In this document: one piece after another, positions 18,130-26,854 of the stretch
Position numbering within the stretch: position 1 is the stretch's first letter
Layout: each line of letters opens with the position of its first letter
Made by a program: the position numbers and the translations under genes
Notes under the pieces: model-generated
Seen by the model: the letters and a program-made list of their open reading frames with translations, nothing else
Database searches by the model: none
What the model was told of the DNA's origin: nothing
Source: Nitrobacter winogradskyi Nb-255
GTDB taxonomy: Bacteria > Pseudomonadota > Alphaproteobacteria > Rhizobiales > Xanthobacteraceae
NCBI RefSeq assembly: GCF_000012725.1
Contig: NC_007406.1
Span: 2,446,001-2,510,000, forward strand
DNA: 64,000 nucleotides
Direction: 5' to 3'

Positions 18130-19521
18130 TCACGCCGACTTGCGGACGGCATTATCCATCAAGGTCTTGCCGAGCGACCAGATCGCACCTGGAACCTGAT
18201 GGCTTGCGGCAATGACGCTGTCGAACGAGGTCTCGATCCACTTGCAGTCTTCGTCATTGATGATGAGCGGCGGCAGCAGCTTGATCGTATGGCTGCCGTG
18301 ACCGGCGACCTGGGTGAGGATCTTGTGATCCTTGAACAACGGCACGGTGATAAGCTGGCAGAACAGACCCTTGTTGGCGGTTTCCAGCAGATTCCAGGAC
18401 GCTCTCAGGCGCAGCGATTTCGGAGGCCCGAACTCGACGCCGATCATGAGGCCCTTGCCGCGCACCTCTTTCAGAAGTTCATAGCCGGGCACCATGCGGT
18501 TGAGCGCCAGCTGCAATTCCGCGCCGCGCCGCGCCGCGTTCTCGATCAGATTCTCGGCTTTCAGCACTTCAAGCGTGGCAATGCCGGCCGCCATCGCGAG
18601 ATCGTTTTTGGCGAATGTCGAACCGTGCACGACGGCGCGATCCATCCGGTTGAAGACTTTGTCGAAGATGTGCTTGCGGGTCAGCACCACGCCGATCGGC
18701 ACATGACCGCCGGACAACGCCTTGGCCAGCAGCACCATGTCCGGCTCGACGTTCCAGTGCTCGACGGCCAGAAACCGTCCGGTACGGCCGATACCGGTTT
18801 GAATTTCATCCGCCACGAACAGCGTGCCATATTTGCGACACAACGCGGCGGCTCCGGGCAGGAACTCATCGGTGGGCATATTGACGCCCTTGCCCTGGAT
18901 CGGCTCGACGATGAGGGCCGCGATCTGGCGCGACGACAGCGCCTGCTCCAGCGCGGCCAGATCATTGAAGGGAACCACCTTGCAATCCGGCAGCAGGGGA
19001 TCGAATCCGCCACGGAAATTCTTGTCGTCCGTCAGCGAGAGTGCACCGTAGGTCAGGCCATGGTAGCCGTGATCGCAGTACACGATACCGGTCCGCCCGG
19101 TGGCGACGCGCGCGAACTTGATGGCGGCCTCGACGCTTTCCGCTCCGGAATTCGCAAAAAACACCTTGTCGAGATAAGGAATATGATCGAGCAGCCGCTC
19201 GGCCAGAACACCGGCCAGCGTGGAGACATCCATCTGCACGAGATTGGGAAGATCACTGTCGAGAACGCTTTTCAGCGCATGCCGCAACACCGGATGGTTC
19301 CGGCCGATCGCAAAAACGCCAAACCCGCTCAGTAGATCAAGATAACGCGCGCCATCGCGATCGACCAGATATTGACCCTGCCCGCTTTGGAAACCAACGT
19401 CATAGCCGATGGTCTTCAGAACCCTGACAAGCTGTTCATTGAGATGGCGGACGTGCATCGCGCTGCGTTGCGCCTGCCGCTCCACAAACATCTCGGAAAC
19501 GTCTAGATTTGGATATAGCAT
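18130..19521 (-). CDS. hpnO: HpnO, hopanoid class III aminotransferase
   Basis: The 463-residue PLP aminotransferase is required for aminobacteriohopanetriol formation, adding the C-35 amino group to the hopanoid side chain. Class III features are the phosphate-binding NSGAESVEAA (124-133), VADEIQTG with D238, and the PLP lysine K267 in LLAKALSGGH. The ending and central parts (GKGVNMPTDEFL, MDRAVVHGSTFAKND) match the HpnO group specifically. The start may be at 19521, or at the inner methionines 11 or 22, as family members often begin with the MFVERQ-like stretch. It sits next to hpnN in the hopanoid region. Confidence 0.92.
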   Translation of the reverse strand: MLYPNLDVSEMFVERQAQRSAMHVRHLNEQLVRVLKTIGYDVGFQSGQGQYLVDRDGARYLDLLSGFGVFAIGRNHPVLRHALKSVLDSDLPNLVQMDVSTLAGVLAERLLDHIPYLDKVFFANSGAESVEAAIKFARVATGRTGIVYCDHGYHGLTYGALSLTDDKNFRGGFDPLLPDCKVVPFNDLAALEQALSSRQIAALIVEPIQGKGVNMPTDEFLPGAAALCRKYGTLFVADEIQTGIGRTGRFLAVEHWNVEPDMVLLAKALSGGHVPIGVVLTRKHIFDKVFNRMDRAVVHGSTFAKNDLAMAAGIATLEVLKAENLIENAARRGAELQLALNRMVPGYELLKEVRGKGLMIGVEFGPPKSLRLRASWNLLETANKGLFCQLITVPLFKDHKILTQVAGHGSHTIKLLPPLIINDEDCKWIETSFDSVIAASHQVPGAIWSLGKTLMDNAVRKSA

Positions 19522-19654
19522 CCGCTACATAGTTCGGTTGATGACCGCTTCGTCAACTGAAAAACGTGAATACGGCATTCGACTTTGTCACTGATCCCCA
19601 ATCCTCTACCCTCAGCACAGGCTTGAAAATATGCTCCAGCGCTCGAGACATCCC

Positions 19655-20272
19655 ATGCGTATTCTAGATTATTGCAGAACTTCCGCCATGACTTCCCTTG
19701 TCGCGGCAACCGTGATGACGGCGAGTTCCGGTGTCGCCGGAGCGGCTGATCCGACCGGTGACTGGCGCGTTGCCGAGGGAGTCGCCAACATTCGCGTCGC
19801 CGAATGCAACGGCTCGATGTGGGGCGTTGTCGCGTGGGAGAAAAAGCCTGGCGGCGTCGATCGGAACAATCCGGACGCCTCCAAAAGGAGCCGGCCGACG
19901 CTGGGGATGCCGATCCTTCTGGATATGAAGAAGAAGGCCGACAAGGATGCGTGGGAAGGCCAAGTCTACAACGCAAAGGACGGCAAGACATACGAGTCGA
20001 CGATCAAGCTTGCATCGCCCGATCAACTCGAGATCGAAGGTTGCGTGCTCGGCTTTCTTTGCGGCGGCGAGACGTGGACCCGCGTCGGCCCACCGATTTC
20101 GACCAGTGCGTCCAACGCCCCTGGCGCGACTGCCTCAAAGACAGGCACAGCCAAGACCGCGAAGCCACACAAAACCTCGTCCAAAAACAAGGCATCGACC
20201 ACCGGCACGGCATCCGATGATCCTGTCGGCGACATCTGCCTACTTCCCGACATCGCGGGGGCGACCCATTAA
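19655..20272 (+). CDS. Secreted DUF2147 family protein
   Basis: An N-terminal signal peptide (about residues 1-32, ending in SSGVAGA) is followed by a DUF2147 domain of about 110 residues: DPTGDWRVAEGVANIRVAEC, WEGQVYNAKDGKTY and EGCVLGFLCGGETWTRV. Two cysteines near the start and end of the domain could pair in the periplasm. The remaining C-terminal part is a Lys/Thr/Ala-rich tail. The start at 19655 is preferred over 19631 because it gives a compact signal peptide. Its last 33 bases overlap the convergent hpnN gene. Function is unknown; it is set within the hopanoid region. Confidence 0.82.
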   Translation: MRILDYCRTSAMTSLVAATVMTASSGVAGAADPTGDWRVAEGVANIRVAECNGSMWGVVAWEKKPGGVDRNNPDASKRSRPTLGMPILLDMKKKADKDAWEGQVYNAKDGKTYESTIKLASPDQLEIEGCVLGFLCGGETWTRVGPPISTSASNAPGATASKTGTAKTAKPHKTSSKNKASTTGTASDDPVGDICLLPDIAGATH

Positions 20273-22828
20273 CGCGGGCTGAAACAGGAGCACCGCGGCA
20301 AGTGTGGTGATGAGTGACAGCGCCAGCAGCTTACCCATACTTGCCGTGCCCGGATGACTGGACAACCACAGGCTCCCGAAAGCAGTCGCGGTTGTCAGGG
20401 CGCTGAAGAAGATCGCCCGTGTCAGGCTTGATTGCAGCAGGTTCGTTCTGCCGGATCGCCATGCCGTGACATAATAAATCTTGAACGCCACGCCGACGCC
20501 GAGCAGCAAGGGCAGCGCCACGATGTTGGCGAAGTTGAGCGGGAGTCCGATCAACACGCATATCTCCAGCGTGACGGCTCCGGCCACCAGCAGCGGCACC
20601 AGCGTCAACAGCACATCGGTAATCCGCCGCAGCGCCAGCCAGAGCAGAATGCTGATGGAGACCAGAGCCCAAAGCCCGGCCTCGATGAACGCCTTGACGA
20701 TGGTGTCGCCGGACTTGAGAATCGATACCGGCCCGCCGATCGCGTTGGGCGCGGCTGCAAGCACGGCGCTGGCAAATTCTCGCAGCGTTTCATTGTTGTC
20801 CGGATCCCCGCGCGGCAATACTTCGACACGGGTAATGCCGTCCTCGCTCTTCCAGAGATTCACGAAATCCGGCGGCAGGGATTCAAGCGTGACAGGCTCC
20901 GCCTTCAGCAAGTTGCGTAGCTGATCGAACATGATCTTAAGCGGCTCGACGAACGCGGCTTGCGCTTTCTCGCGCGTGGCCTGGTTCGAATCAGCCAACC
21001 GGGTCAGGTCGTCAGCCAGCCGTTTCGCGGCAGTGGCACCCGCCCCCTGATGAGTGCCTGCCGCCTTCCGCAGGCTATCGGCGGTACCCTTCAGCGCGTC
21101 GATATTCTCCTCGTCCGAGGGCGGCGGATCGATCGAATCCGGATTGAGCGCGGGGTCAAGAATTTTGGCGCCCCGCGCGATCAGCTTGAGCTTCGCGGGC
21201 TGGTCAGCGGGCACAAAACTATCGAGCGACCGGGTGCTTGCGACTTCAGGCACCTCGGCGAGCCGGGCCTCGACCTGCCGCGCTTCCTGTTCGGACTTGA
21301 CCATCACATTGATGGCGTTCGCGCCTGTATCGGGATCTTTTCGCAAATCCAGATACGTCGCGATCGACTCGACCTTTGCGCTCCTGAGGTGGATCGGATT
21401 GAAATCGAACCGCAGGAAGTAAAGCGCAGGCGCGCCGAGAATGACGACCGCGATCGTGCCGCCGACGATCGCCACGCGATGGTCTTCGAGAAAGCGATCG
21501 AGCGGAGCCAGAAACGCGTAGCCGACGGGCTCTTTCTCGCCCGGCGGGTTCAGAATGCGCAGCAGGGCCGGAAGAATGGTGATGCTCGCGAAAAACGCAA
21601 TCATCATGCCCACGCCGGCGATTTTGCCGAGTTCCGAAACGCCCTTGTAATCAGTCGGCATGAACGACAGGAAGCCCGCCGCTGTCGCCAGCGCCGCCAG
21701 CGAAAGCGGGACCGAGGAACGCTTGGCCGCCACCACCAGCGCCCTTTCCAGATCGTCGGACTTGAAACGCTCGGATCGGTAGCGGACGCTGTACTGGATG
21801 CCGAAATCAACGCCGAGACCGACAAACAGAACGGCAAAGGCGATCGACAGCAGCGTGAGCGATGTCACCATCATAAGGCCGACCGCCGTCGTGATCGCCA
21901 ATCCGATGAACAGCGTTGCGGACACCGCGAGGATGATTTTCGGCGAGCGCAACGCCAGCCAGAGGATCACCAGCACGATCAGCACCGTCCCCACGCCGTT
22001 GACGATCGCCCCCTCCTGCACGGTGGCGAATTCCTCGTTGGCGATCGGAACCGGCCCGGTCAGCCGGACGCGCGCCCCGAACTTGCCGGCGATATCCAGA
22101 TCGGAGGCGGCGTTACGGATCGCATCGGTGGCGTCCTTTCCGGGCTCCAGCGCGTTGAAATCGAGGTATGGTTTGATCTGGATCAGCGAGCGGCGATCGG
22201 AATCCGGCAGCGGCTTGTCGCTTGCAAGCTGACGCCAGGAGAAGACGCCGCTTCCCTTTGTCAGCACGTCCTCGACGCTCCCGGCGATCAGCGAGAACGG
22301 CCTAGCGGTGCTGTCGAGTTCGAACTGCCCCCGCTTCAAGCCAACCAGCGCCGTTTCGAGCGCGGCGGTCAGCCCGCGCAAGCTCGGATCGCCGGCCATG
22401 ATCTCGACCAGCGGCGCGGCCTCGCCGAACTGGCCGGTGAGTTGCTTGACCTCCTCCGTGGGGAGGAACAAGAGGCCGTTGCGCTCGAAAAACGGCCCGC
22501 CGCCCAGGAACTGGACGGATTCGAAATGGCGATGATCCTCGGTGAGCTTCGCGGCCAGCATAGCGCCGGCGGCACTGGCGAACTCCGCCGTGGGGGCCTC
22601 CACGACCGCAAGAATCAGCCTCTCCCGGTCGAACGCCTTCTCGAACGCGATGTCGCGTTGCCGCCAATCCAGGTCGGGAGATATTAACCTATTGATATCC
22701 GTATTTATTTCGAAATTCTTAACCGAATAGAAGACAGCCCCGGCGGCCAGGACGGTCGCAATCAATGCAGTAGCCCAGGCAAATCGCGTGCAAGCCTTAA
22801 CGATTGAAACAACAGTACTTGTCAGCAC
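20240..22828 (-). CDS. hpnN: HpnN, hopanoid RND/MMPL-type transporter
   Basis: The 862-residue inner-membrane exporter carries hopanoids to the outer membrane (known for HpnN of Rhodopseudomonas palustris). It has an N-terminal membrane helix (WATALIATVLAAGAVFYSV), a large periplasmic loop, a first cluster of helices around VGTVLIVLVILWLALRS and SIAFAVLFVGLGVDFGIQYS, a second periplasmic loop and a second helix cluster near the C-terminus. GLGVDFGIQY is the conserved sterol-sensing/MMPL-type motif. The start is placed at GTG 22828. The frame is open to 22903, but that stretch runs into repeat sequence (22882-22936). The C-terminus overlaps DUF2147 tail-to-tail. Confidence 0.92.
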   Translation of the reverse strand: MLTSTVVSIVKACTRFAWATALIATVLAAGAVFYSVKNFEINTDINRLISPDLDWRQRDIAFEKAFDRERLILAVVEAPTAEFASAAGAMLAAKLTEDHRHFESVQFLGGGPFFERNGLLFLPTEEVKQLTGQFGEAAPLVEIMAGDPSLRGLTAALETALVGLKRGQFELDSTARPFSLIAGSVEDVLTKGSGVFSWRQLASDKPLPDSDRRSLIQIKPYLDFNALEPGKDATDAIRNAASDLDIAGKFGARVRLTGPVPIANEEFATVQEGAIVNGVGTVLIVLVILWLALRSPKIILAVSATLFIGLAITTAVGLMMVTSLTLLSIAFAVLFVGLGVDFGIQYSVRYRSERFKSDDLERALVVAAKRSSVPLSLAALATAAGFLSFMPTDYKGVSELGKIAGVGMMIAFFASITILPALLRILNPPGEKEPVGYAFLAPLDRFLEDHRVAIVGGTIAVVILGAPALYFLRFDFNPIHLRSAKVESIATYLDLRKDPDTGANAINVMVKSEQEARQVEARLAEVPEVASTRSLDSFVPADQPAKLKLIARGAKILDPALNPDSIDPPPSDEENIDALKGTADSLRKAAGTHQGAGATAAKRLADDLTRLADSNQATREKAQAAFVEPLKIMFDQLRNLLKAEPVTLESLPPDFVNLWKSEDGITRVEVLPRGDPDNNETLREFASAVLAAAPNAIGGPVSILKSGDTIVKAFIEAGLWALVSISILLWLALRRITDVLLTLVPLLVAGAVTLEICVLIGLPLNFANIVALPLLLGVGVAFKIYYVTAWRSGRTNLLQSSLTRAIFFSALTTATAFGSLWLSSHPGTASMGKLLALSLITTLAAVLLFQPALMGRPRDVGK

Positions 22829-22881
22829 ATTCTTTCTTTCTGCTACCGTATACGGATACGCACCACGAGCGGACCGGCGTT

Positions 22882-22936
22882 TGTTTTGACGCGTTCTTTT
22901 CACGCGAGGCGATACCTGCTTCGCTCGAAACGCTAT
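22882..22936. repeat. Composite repeat arm in the hpnN-ispH gap
   Basis: TGTTTTGACGCGTTCTTTTC continues to CGATACCTGCTTCGCTCG and AAACGCTATA. It is a diverged copy of the GACGCGTTTTCTTCACGCG to CGAAAACGCTAT block seen at 25910, 50482 and elsewhere. The rest of the 22829-23318 gap, upstream of both hpnN and ispH, must hold their promoters. I see no clear consensus promoter in it. Confidence 0.65.
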
Positions 22937-23318
22937 AATGAGTTTTTATGCTATTTCAGAGACATGGATAAGGTGCGTAACACCCGCGGAAGGGTTTGGT
23001 TCGGGAGATTGCCGATGATTCAAGCGCCTTGATATAGTCGACTCCACGAACGGCAAGTGACGAATGAGTGAGGGCCATTCAGGCAGGTTAACCCTATATC
23101 ATAATACCGGGGATCTTGTTCCGGGATCGGCCGCGGGCTAGGAGTCTGCGGCATCGGAGCGTTTTGTTCTGACGCAAATGCCATATATGTCATAGCTTTG
23201 AAACCCGGAAATGGCGGCTCGCAGATTATACGTCTGTGACATTTCTTGAAGGCGCGCGCGATTTTGAGAAGACCGTCCGGTTCTATATGGAGTTACAGCA
23301 TAATGCATAAGGTGCGAA

Positions 23319-24263
23319 TTGACTGATCCTCGTCCGATTGAAGTTCTGCTGGCACAGCCGCGCGGATTCTGCGCAGGCGTTGTCCGCGCGATCGAGACTG
23401 TCGAACGCGCGCTGGAGAAGTACGGTCCCCCAGTGTATGTCCGCCACGAGATCGTACACAACAAATACGTCGTCGAAAGCCTGAAGAATAAAGGGGCGAT
23501 TTTCGTCGAGGATCTGTCGGAGGTCCCTCCAAAGGCGGTGACCGTATTCAGTGCTCACGGCGTGGCGCAAAGCGTGGAAGAAGAGGCCGCCGCTCGCGGT
23601 CTTCCCGTGCTCAACGCCACCTGCCCGCTCGTCACCAAGGTTCACAACCAGGGCAAACGCTACACGTCCAAGGGCCGGACCCTGATCCTGATCGGCCATG
23701 CCGGCCATCCCGAGGTCGAGGGAACTATGGGACAGGTTCCAGGACCCGTCCTGCTTGTTCAGAATGTCGACGACGTCGCGGCCCTGACGCTGCCCGCCGA
23801 TACGCCCGTGGCCTATATCACGCAGACGACGCTGAGCGTCGACGACACCAAGGACATCATCATCGCCCTCCAGCAGCGTTTTACTGATATTCAAGGTCCC
23901 GATACGCGGGATATCTGCTATGCAACGCAGAATCGCCAATCCGCGGTAAGAGACCTGAGCAAGCTGGTGGACGTCATTCTGGTGGTCGGCGCAGCCAATA
24001 GTTCCAATTCAAACCGGCTGCGGGAAATTGGCACCGAGGTCGGCGTCGCCAGTTATCTTATCGCTGACGGCAGCGAACTCAACGCTGAGTGGCTGGAAGG
24101 GGCGAAAGCCGTGGGCGTTACCGCGGGCGCTTCGGCTCCGGAAGTCCTGGTCGACGACGTCATCGAGGCCTTGAAGCGCATCAGGCCGGTCGCTGTCTCG
24201 GTCCTGCCGGGACGCGAAGAGAACATTGAATTCCGGCTTCCCTCTGAACTCACCTCAGCTTGA
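23319..24263 (+). CDS. ispH: 4-hydroxy-3-methylbut-2-enyl diphosphate reductase
   Basis: The 314-residue iron-sulfur enzyme catalyses the last step of the MEP pathway, giving IPP and DMAPP, the precursors of squalene and hopanoids. The three cluster cysteines are C18 (PRGFCAGV), C102 (NATCPLVTK) and C200 ([10 protein letters not shown]). [11 protein letters not shown] near the C-terminus is also conserved. The start is TTG 23319 with AAGGTG 4 bases upstream; a TAA in frame a few codons earlier excludes a longer protein. It is followed after 46 bases by hpnH on the same strand, so the two are probably co-transcribed. Confidence 0.95.
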   Translation: MTDPRPIEVLLAQPRGFCAGVVRAIETVERALEKYGPPVYVRHEIVHNKYVVESLKNKGAIFVEDLSEVPPKAVTVFSAHGVAQSVEEEAAARGLPVLNATCPLVTKVHNQGKRYTSKGRTLILIGHAGHPEVEGTMGQVPGPVLLVQNVDDVAALTLPADTPVAYITQTTLSVDDTKDIIIALQQRFTDIQGPDTRDICYATQNRQSAVRDLSKLVDVILVVGAANSSNSNRLREIGTEVGVASYLIADGSELNAEWLEGAKAVGVTAGASAPEVLVDDVIEALKRIRPVAVSVLPGREENIEFRLPSELTSA

Positions 24264-24309
24264 TCCCCTTCAGATTTTCAGCTGTTAACTCCCGAAAGAA
24301 CACTCGATT

Positions 24310-25479
24310 ATGGCAATACCGTTTTTCAAAGAACTGAAGATCAGCGGGTATCTGATCAAGCAGAAGCTGATGGGCCGCAAGCGCTATCCGCTTGTGCTGA
24401 TGCTGGAACCCCTCTTCCGCTGCAATCTCGGCTGCGCCGGATGCGGCAAGATCGACTACCCCGATGCGATCCTGAACCGTCGCATGAGCGCTCAGGAATG
24501 CTGGGACGCCGCCGAGGAATGCGGAGCGCCGATGGTCGCCATTCCGGGCGGCGAACCGCTGATCCACAAGGAGATCGGCGAGATCGTGCGCGGACTGGTC
24601 GCGCGCAAGAAGTTCGTCTCGCTCTGCACCAACGCGCTCCTGCTGGAGAAAAAGCTCGATCTGTTCGAGCCCTCGCCCTATCTGTTTTTTTCCGTGCATC
24701 TCGACGGCCTGCGCGAGCACCATGACAAGTCGGTATGCCAGGAGGGCGTGTTCGATCGCGCGGTCTCCGCCATCAAGGCGGCGAAGGCACGGGGTTTCAC
24801 CGTCAACGTCAACGCCACGATCTTCGACAATTATCCGGCGGAAGAGATCGCAAAGTTCCTCGACTTCACGGCCGAGCTTGGCGTCGGCGTTTCGATGTCG
24901 CCGGGTTACGCCTATGAGCGCGCGCCCGATCAGGAGCACTTCCTGAACCGCACCAAGACCAAAAAACTGTTTCGTGATGTCTTCGCGCTCGGCAAGGGCA
25001 AGAAGTGGAGTTTCATGCACTCCAGCCTGTTCCTCGACTTCCTCGCCGGCAATCAGGAATATCATTGCACGCCATGGGGAATGCCGGCGCGCAACATTTT
25101 CGGTTGGCAGAAACCCTGCTACCTGCTCGGCGAAGGCTATACCAAAACCTTCAAGGAACTCATGGAGACCACCGACTGGGATTCCTACGGGACCGGCAAG
25201 TATGAAAAGTGCGCCAACTGCATGGCGCACTGCGGATACGAGCCGACCGCCGCCACCGCCGCCTTGAACAACCCGCTCAAGACCATGTGGGTGGCCTTGC
25301 GCGGGGTCCGGACCACGGGCCCGATGGCGCCCGAGATCGATCTCAGCACGCAGCGTCCCGCGCAATACATCTTCGCCGAGCAGGTTCAGAAGAAATTGTC
25401 GGAAATCCGCAAGGATGAAGCTGCCGCCGCCGCTGCCAAGCAGGCGGCAAAGGAACAGAAGGACTCTACCGCAGCGTGA
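24310..25479 (+). CDS. hpnH: HpnH, adenosylhopane-forming radical SAM protein
   Basis: The 389-residue radical SAM enzyme adds the 5'-deoxyadenosyl group to diploptene (hopene), giving adenosylhopane, the first step of side-chain extension. The cluster motif is CNLGCAGC (C38, C42, C45). IPGGEPLIHKEIGE is the GGE segment that binds SAM. The C-terminal half has a Cys-rich part, YEKCANCMAHCGYEPT, near residue 300, as in other HpnH proteins, and a Lys/Ala-rich tail. It starts 46 bases after ispH. Confidence 0.96.
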   Translation: MAIPFFKELKISGYLIKQKLMGRKRYPLVLMLEPLFRCNLGCAGCGKIDYPDAILNRRMSAQECWDAAEECGAPMVAIPGGEPLIHKEIGEIVRGLVARKKFVSLCTNALLLEKKLDLFEPSPYLFFSVHLDGLREHHDKSVCQEGVFDRAVSAIKAAKARGFTVNVNATIFDNYPAEEIAKFLDFTAELGVGVSMSPGYAYERAPDQEHFLNRTKTKKLFRDVFALGKGKKWSFMHSSLFLDFLAGNQEYHCTPWGMPARNIFGWQKPCYLLGEGYTKTFKELMETTDWDSYGTGKYEKCANCMAHCGYEPTAATAALNNPLKTMWVALRGVRTTGPMAPEIDLSTQRPAQYIFAEQVQKKLSEIRKDEAAAAAAKQAAKEQKDSTAA

Positions 25480-25581
25480 CACCGTTTCGCGACAGGCCCG
25501 CAGCCCGCGCAGACTCGCAGCAAAAGAACACCGTTGTGAGCTTTCCGGATTAGCCGGTCTGGTCTCAACCGGGAAATCCGG

Positions 25582-25616
25582 GAGCCCCGCTTCTGATGGA
25601 ATCAGAAGCGGGGCTC
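25582..25616. repeat. Perfect 16-bp hairpin downstream of hpnH
   Basis: GAGCCCCGCTTCTGAT and ATCAGAAGCGGGGCTC face each other around a GGA loop, followed by TTGGGCTTTG. It lies about 100 bases after the hpnH stop. It could stop transcription from hpnH, but it also belongs to the CGCTTCTGAT repeat family, so the terminator role is only a possibility. Confidence 0.7.
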
Positions 25617-25654
25617 TTGGGCTTTGATTGGATGTATTTTCTTCACCAGAACCA

Positions 25655-25960
25655 GCGCCCGCTTCACTCGAAAACGCTATGTGATCTGATCTGACGCGTG
25701 TTCTTCACGCGAGCCGGTATCCCGACCCTCGGGTCACGCCGAAGGATGTGCTTCGCTGGAAAACGCCGTGGGTTGCGAAGCCTCGGTTCCCCTGGAACCA
25801 GATGTCGCCGCAAATGCGCCGGCGACCTCGCCAACACAGCAACGCGCTTCAACCTATAGCCTTTTCGCTTCTGATGGAATCAGAAGCGAGGCTCTATGAT
25901 CTTGTTTTGACGCGTTTTCTTCACGCGAACCGGTATCCACTTCGCCGGAAAATGCTCTAA
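25655..25960. repeat. Cluster of diverged composite repeats between hpnH and hpnG
   Basis: This stretch has at least two copies of the composite repeat. The first (about 25655-25770) includes CGCTTCACTCGAAAACGCTA and CTGACGCGTGTTCTTCACGC. The second (about 25857-25960) has the CGCTTCTGAT-GGA-ATCAGAAGCG hairpin, then TTGACGCGTTTTCTTCACGC and CACTTCGCCGGAAAATGCTC. The two convergent genes hpnH and hpnG end on either side. I see no coding sequence in 25480-25999. Confidence 0.75.
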
Positions 25961-25999
25961 CGCGATCGCATGTTTGAAGAGTCGACCCGGCTCAGCCCA

Positions 26000-26854
26000 T
26001 CAAAGCCGGGCGGGTTGAGGCACGCTCGCTCGCAAACCGGAAAAGCGCCTTGCCGGAACCGGCTCTCCGGCGCGGCCTTTTCGATGGCCTGGCCCCCGGG
26101 ATCTTGCGGCCGGCGCCGCTGGATAATCCGCCGGAGCGAGAGTCGCACCGCCCAACAGAAAAACACGGCATCCGCGCAAGGAGCGCAGAGCCCGATTGAA
26201 ATCCACTCCGGTCGACACCAGCGCACGCAAAGTCAGCGGATTTCGAGCAAGGCCGCTCAGCACCTTCTTCAGGTCGATGTTGCCGTTCGGCTTGATGGCG
26301 TTGCGGGCGATCGCCGGCAGCGCCCGCGTCGCCGGATCACTGATCACACGCAAGGCGGCGAAAGGGAGACCTGCCTCCGTCGCATAAGCAGCCGCGATGT
26401 GACTTTCCATATCGACAGCCGAAGCGCCGGTCGTCGCATGGAGCACCGCCTTGCCGGCCTGTCCCAGCACGACCTGCTCGACGCCGGCAAGCCCGGCGCG
26501 CACCACCTTTTGACCGCCCAGACCGGTGCCGTCGATCAGTTCCTCGCTCAAAGCGAGGCCTGCCCGCCACCGCGAAGGACCGTTCACGACTTCCGTTGCA
26601 ACGACAACGTCTCCCGATTTCAGGGACGGATCGAGCCCGCCGGCGACGCCGAAGCTGATCACGCCGCGCACCGTGGACGAATCGAATTGGTCGAGAAGCT
26701 TGCGCAACTGCCGGGGATTGCTGCTGCTGCAAATGACGGTCATGCCGGGGCCTGCGGCGATGCGGGCTTCCTGAACCAGACCGGTCACAATCAATACCGG
26801 CCGCGGGTCAAGGGCATCGCCCACGGACACGTCAATCGTCGTCCCCAAACTCAC
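26000..26854 (-). CDS. hpnG: HpnG, adenosylhopane nucleoside phosphorylase
   Basis: The 284-residue member of the nucleoside phosphorylase family removes adenine from adenosylhopane to give (phospho)ribosylhopane. Visible features are the Gly-rich VISFGVAGGLDPSLKSGDVV at about 63-82 and GASAVDMESHIAAA at about 142-155, whose Met-Glu pair binds the ribose in this fold. The C-terminal 40 residues, rich in Arg/Pro/Gly, look unconserved. The start is GTG 26854, overlapping the stop codon of hpnF (GTGA), so it is the last gene of the hpnC-D-E-F-G operon. Confidence 0.9.
   Translation of the reverse strand: MSLGTTIDVSVGDALDPRPVLIVTGLVQEARIAAGPGMTVICSSSNPRQLRKLLDQFDSSTVRGVISFGVAGGLDPSLKSGDVVVATEVVNGPSRWRAGLALSEELIDGTGLGGQKVVRAGLAGVEQVVLGQAGKAVLHATTGASAVDMESHIAAAYATEAGLPFAALRVISDPATRALPAIARNAIKPNGNIDLKKVLSGLARNPLTLRALVSTGVDFNRALRSLRGCRVFLLGGATLAPADYPAAPAARSRGPGHRKGRAGEPVPARRFSGLRASVPQPARL

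Noticed and set aside
20960-22687. A 575-codon open frame antisense to hpnN
   Set aside because: It lies entirely over the hpnN coding region in GC-rich DNA, has no ribosome site, and its Arg/Asp/Gln-heavy composition is typical of a shadow frame.
25582-25616. A rho-independent terminator for hpnH
   Set aside because: The hairpin is perfect, but the following bases are TTGGGCTTTG, not a T-tract, and the same stem occurs as part of a dispersed repeat; kept as a repeat only.
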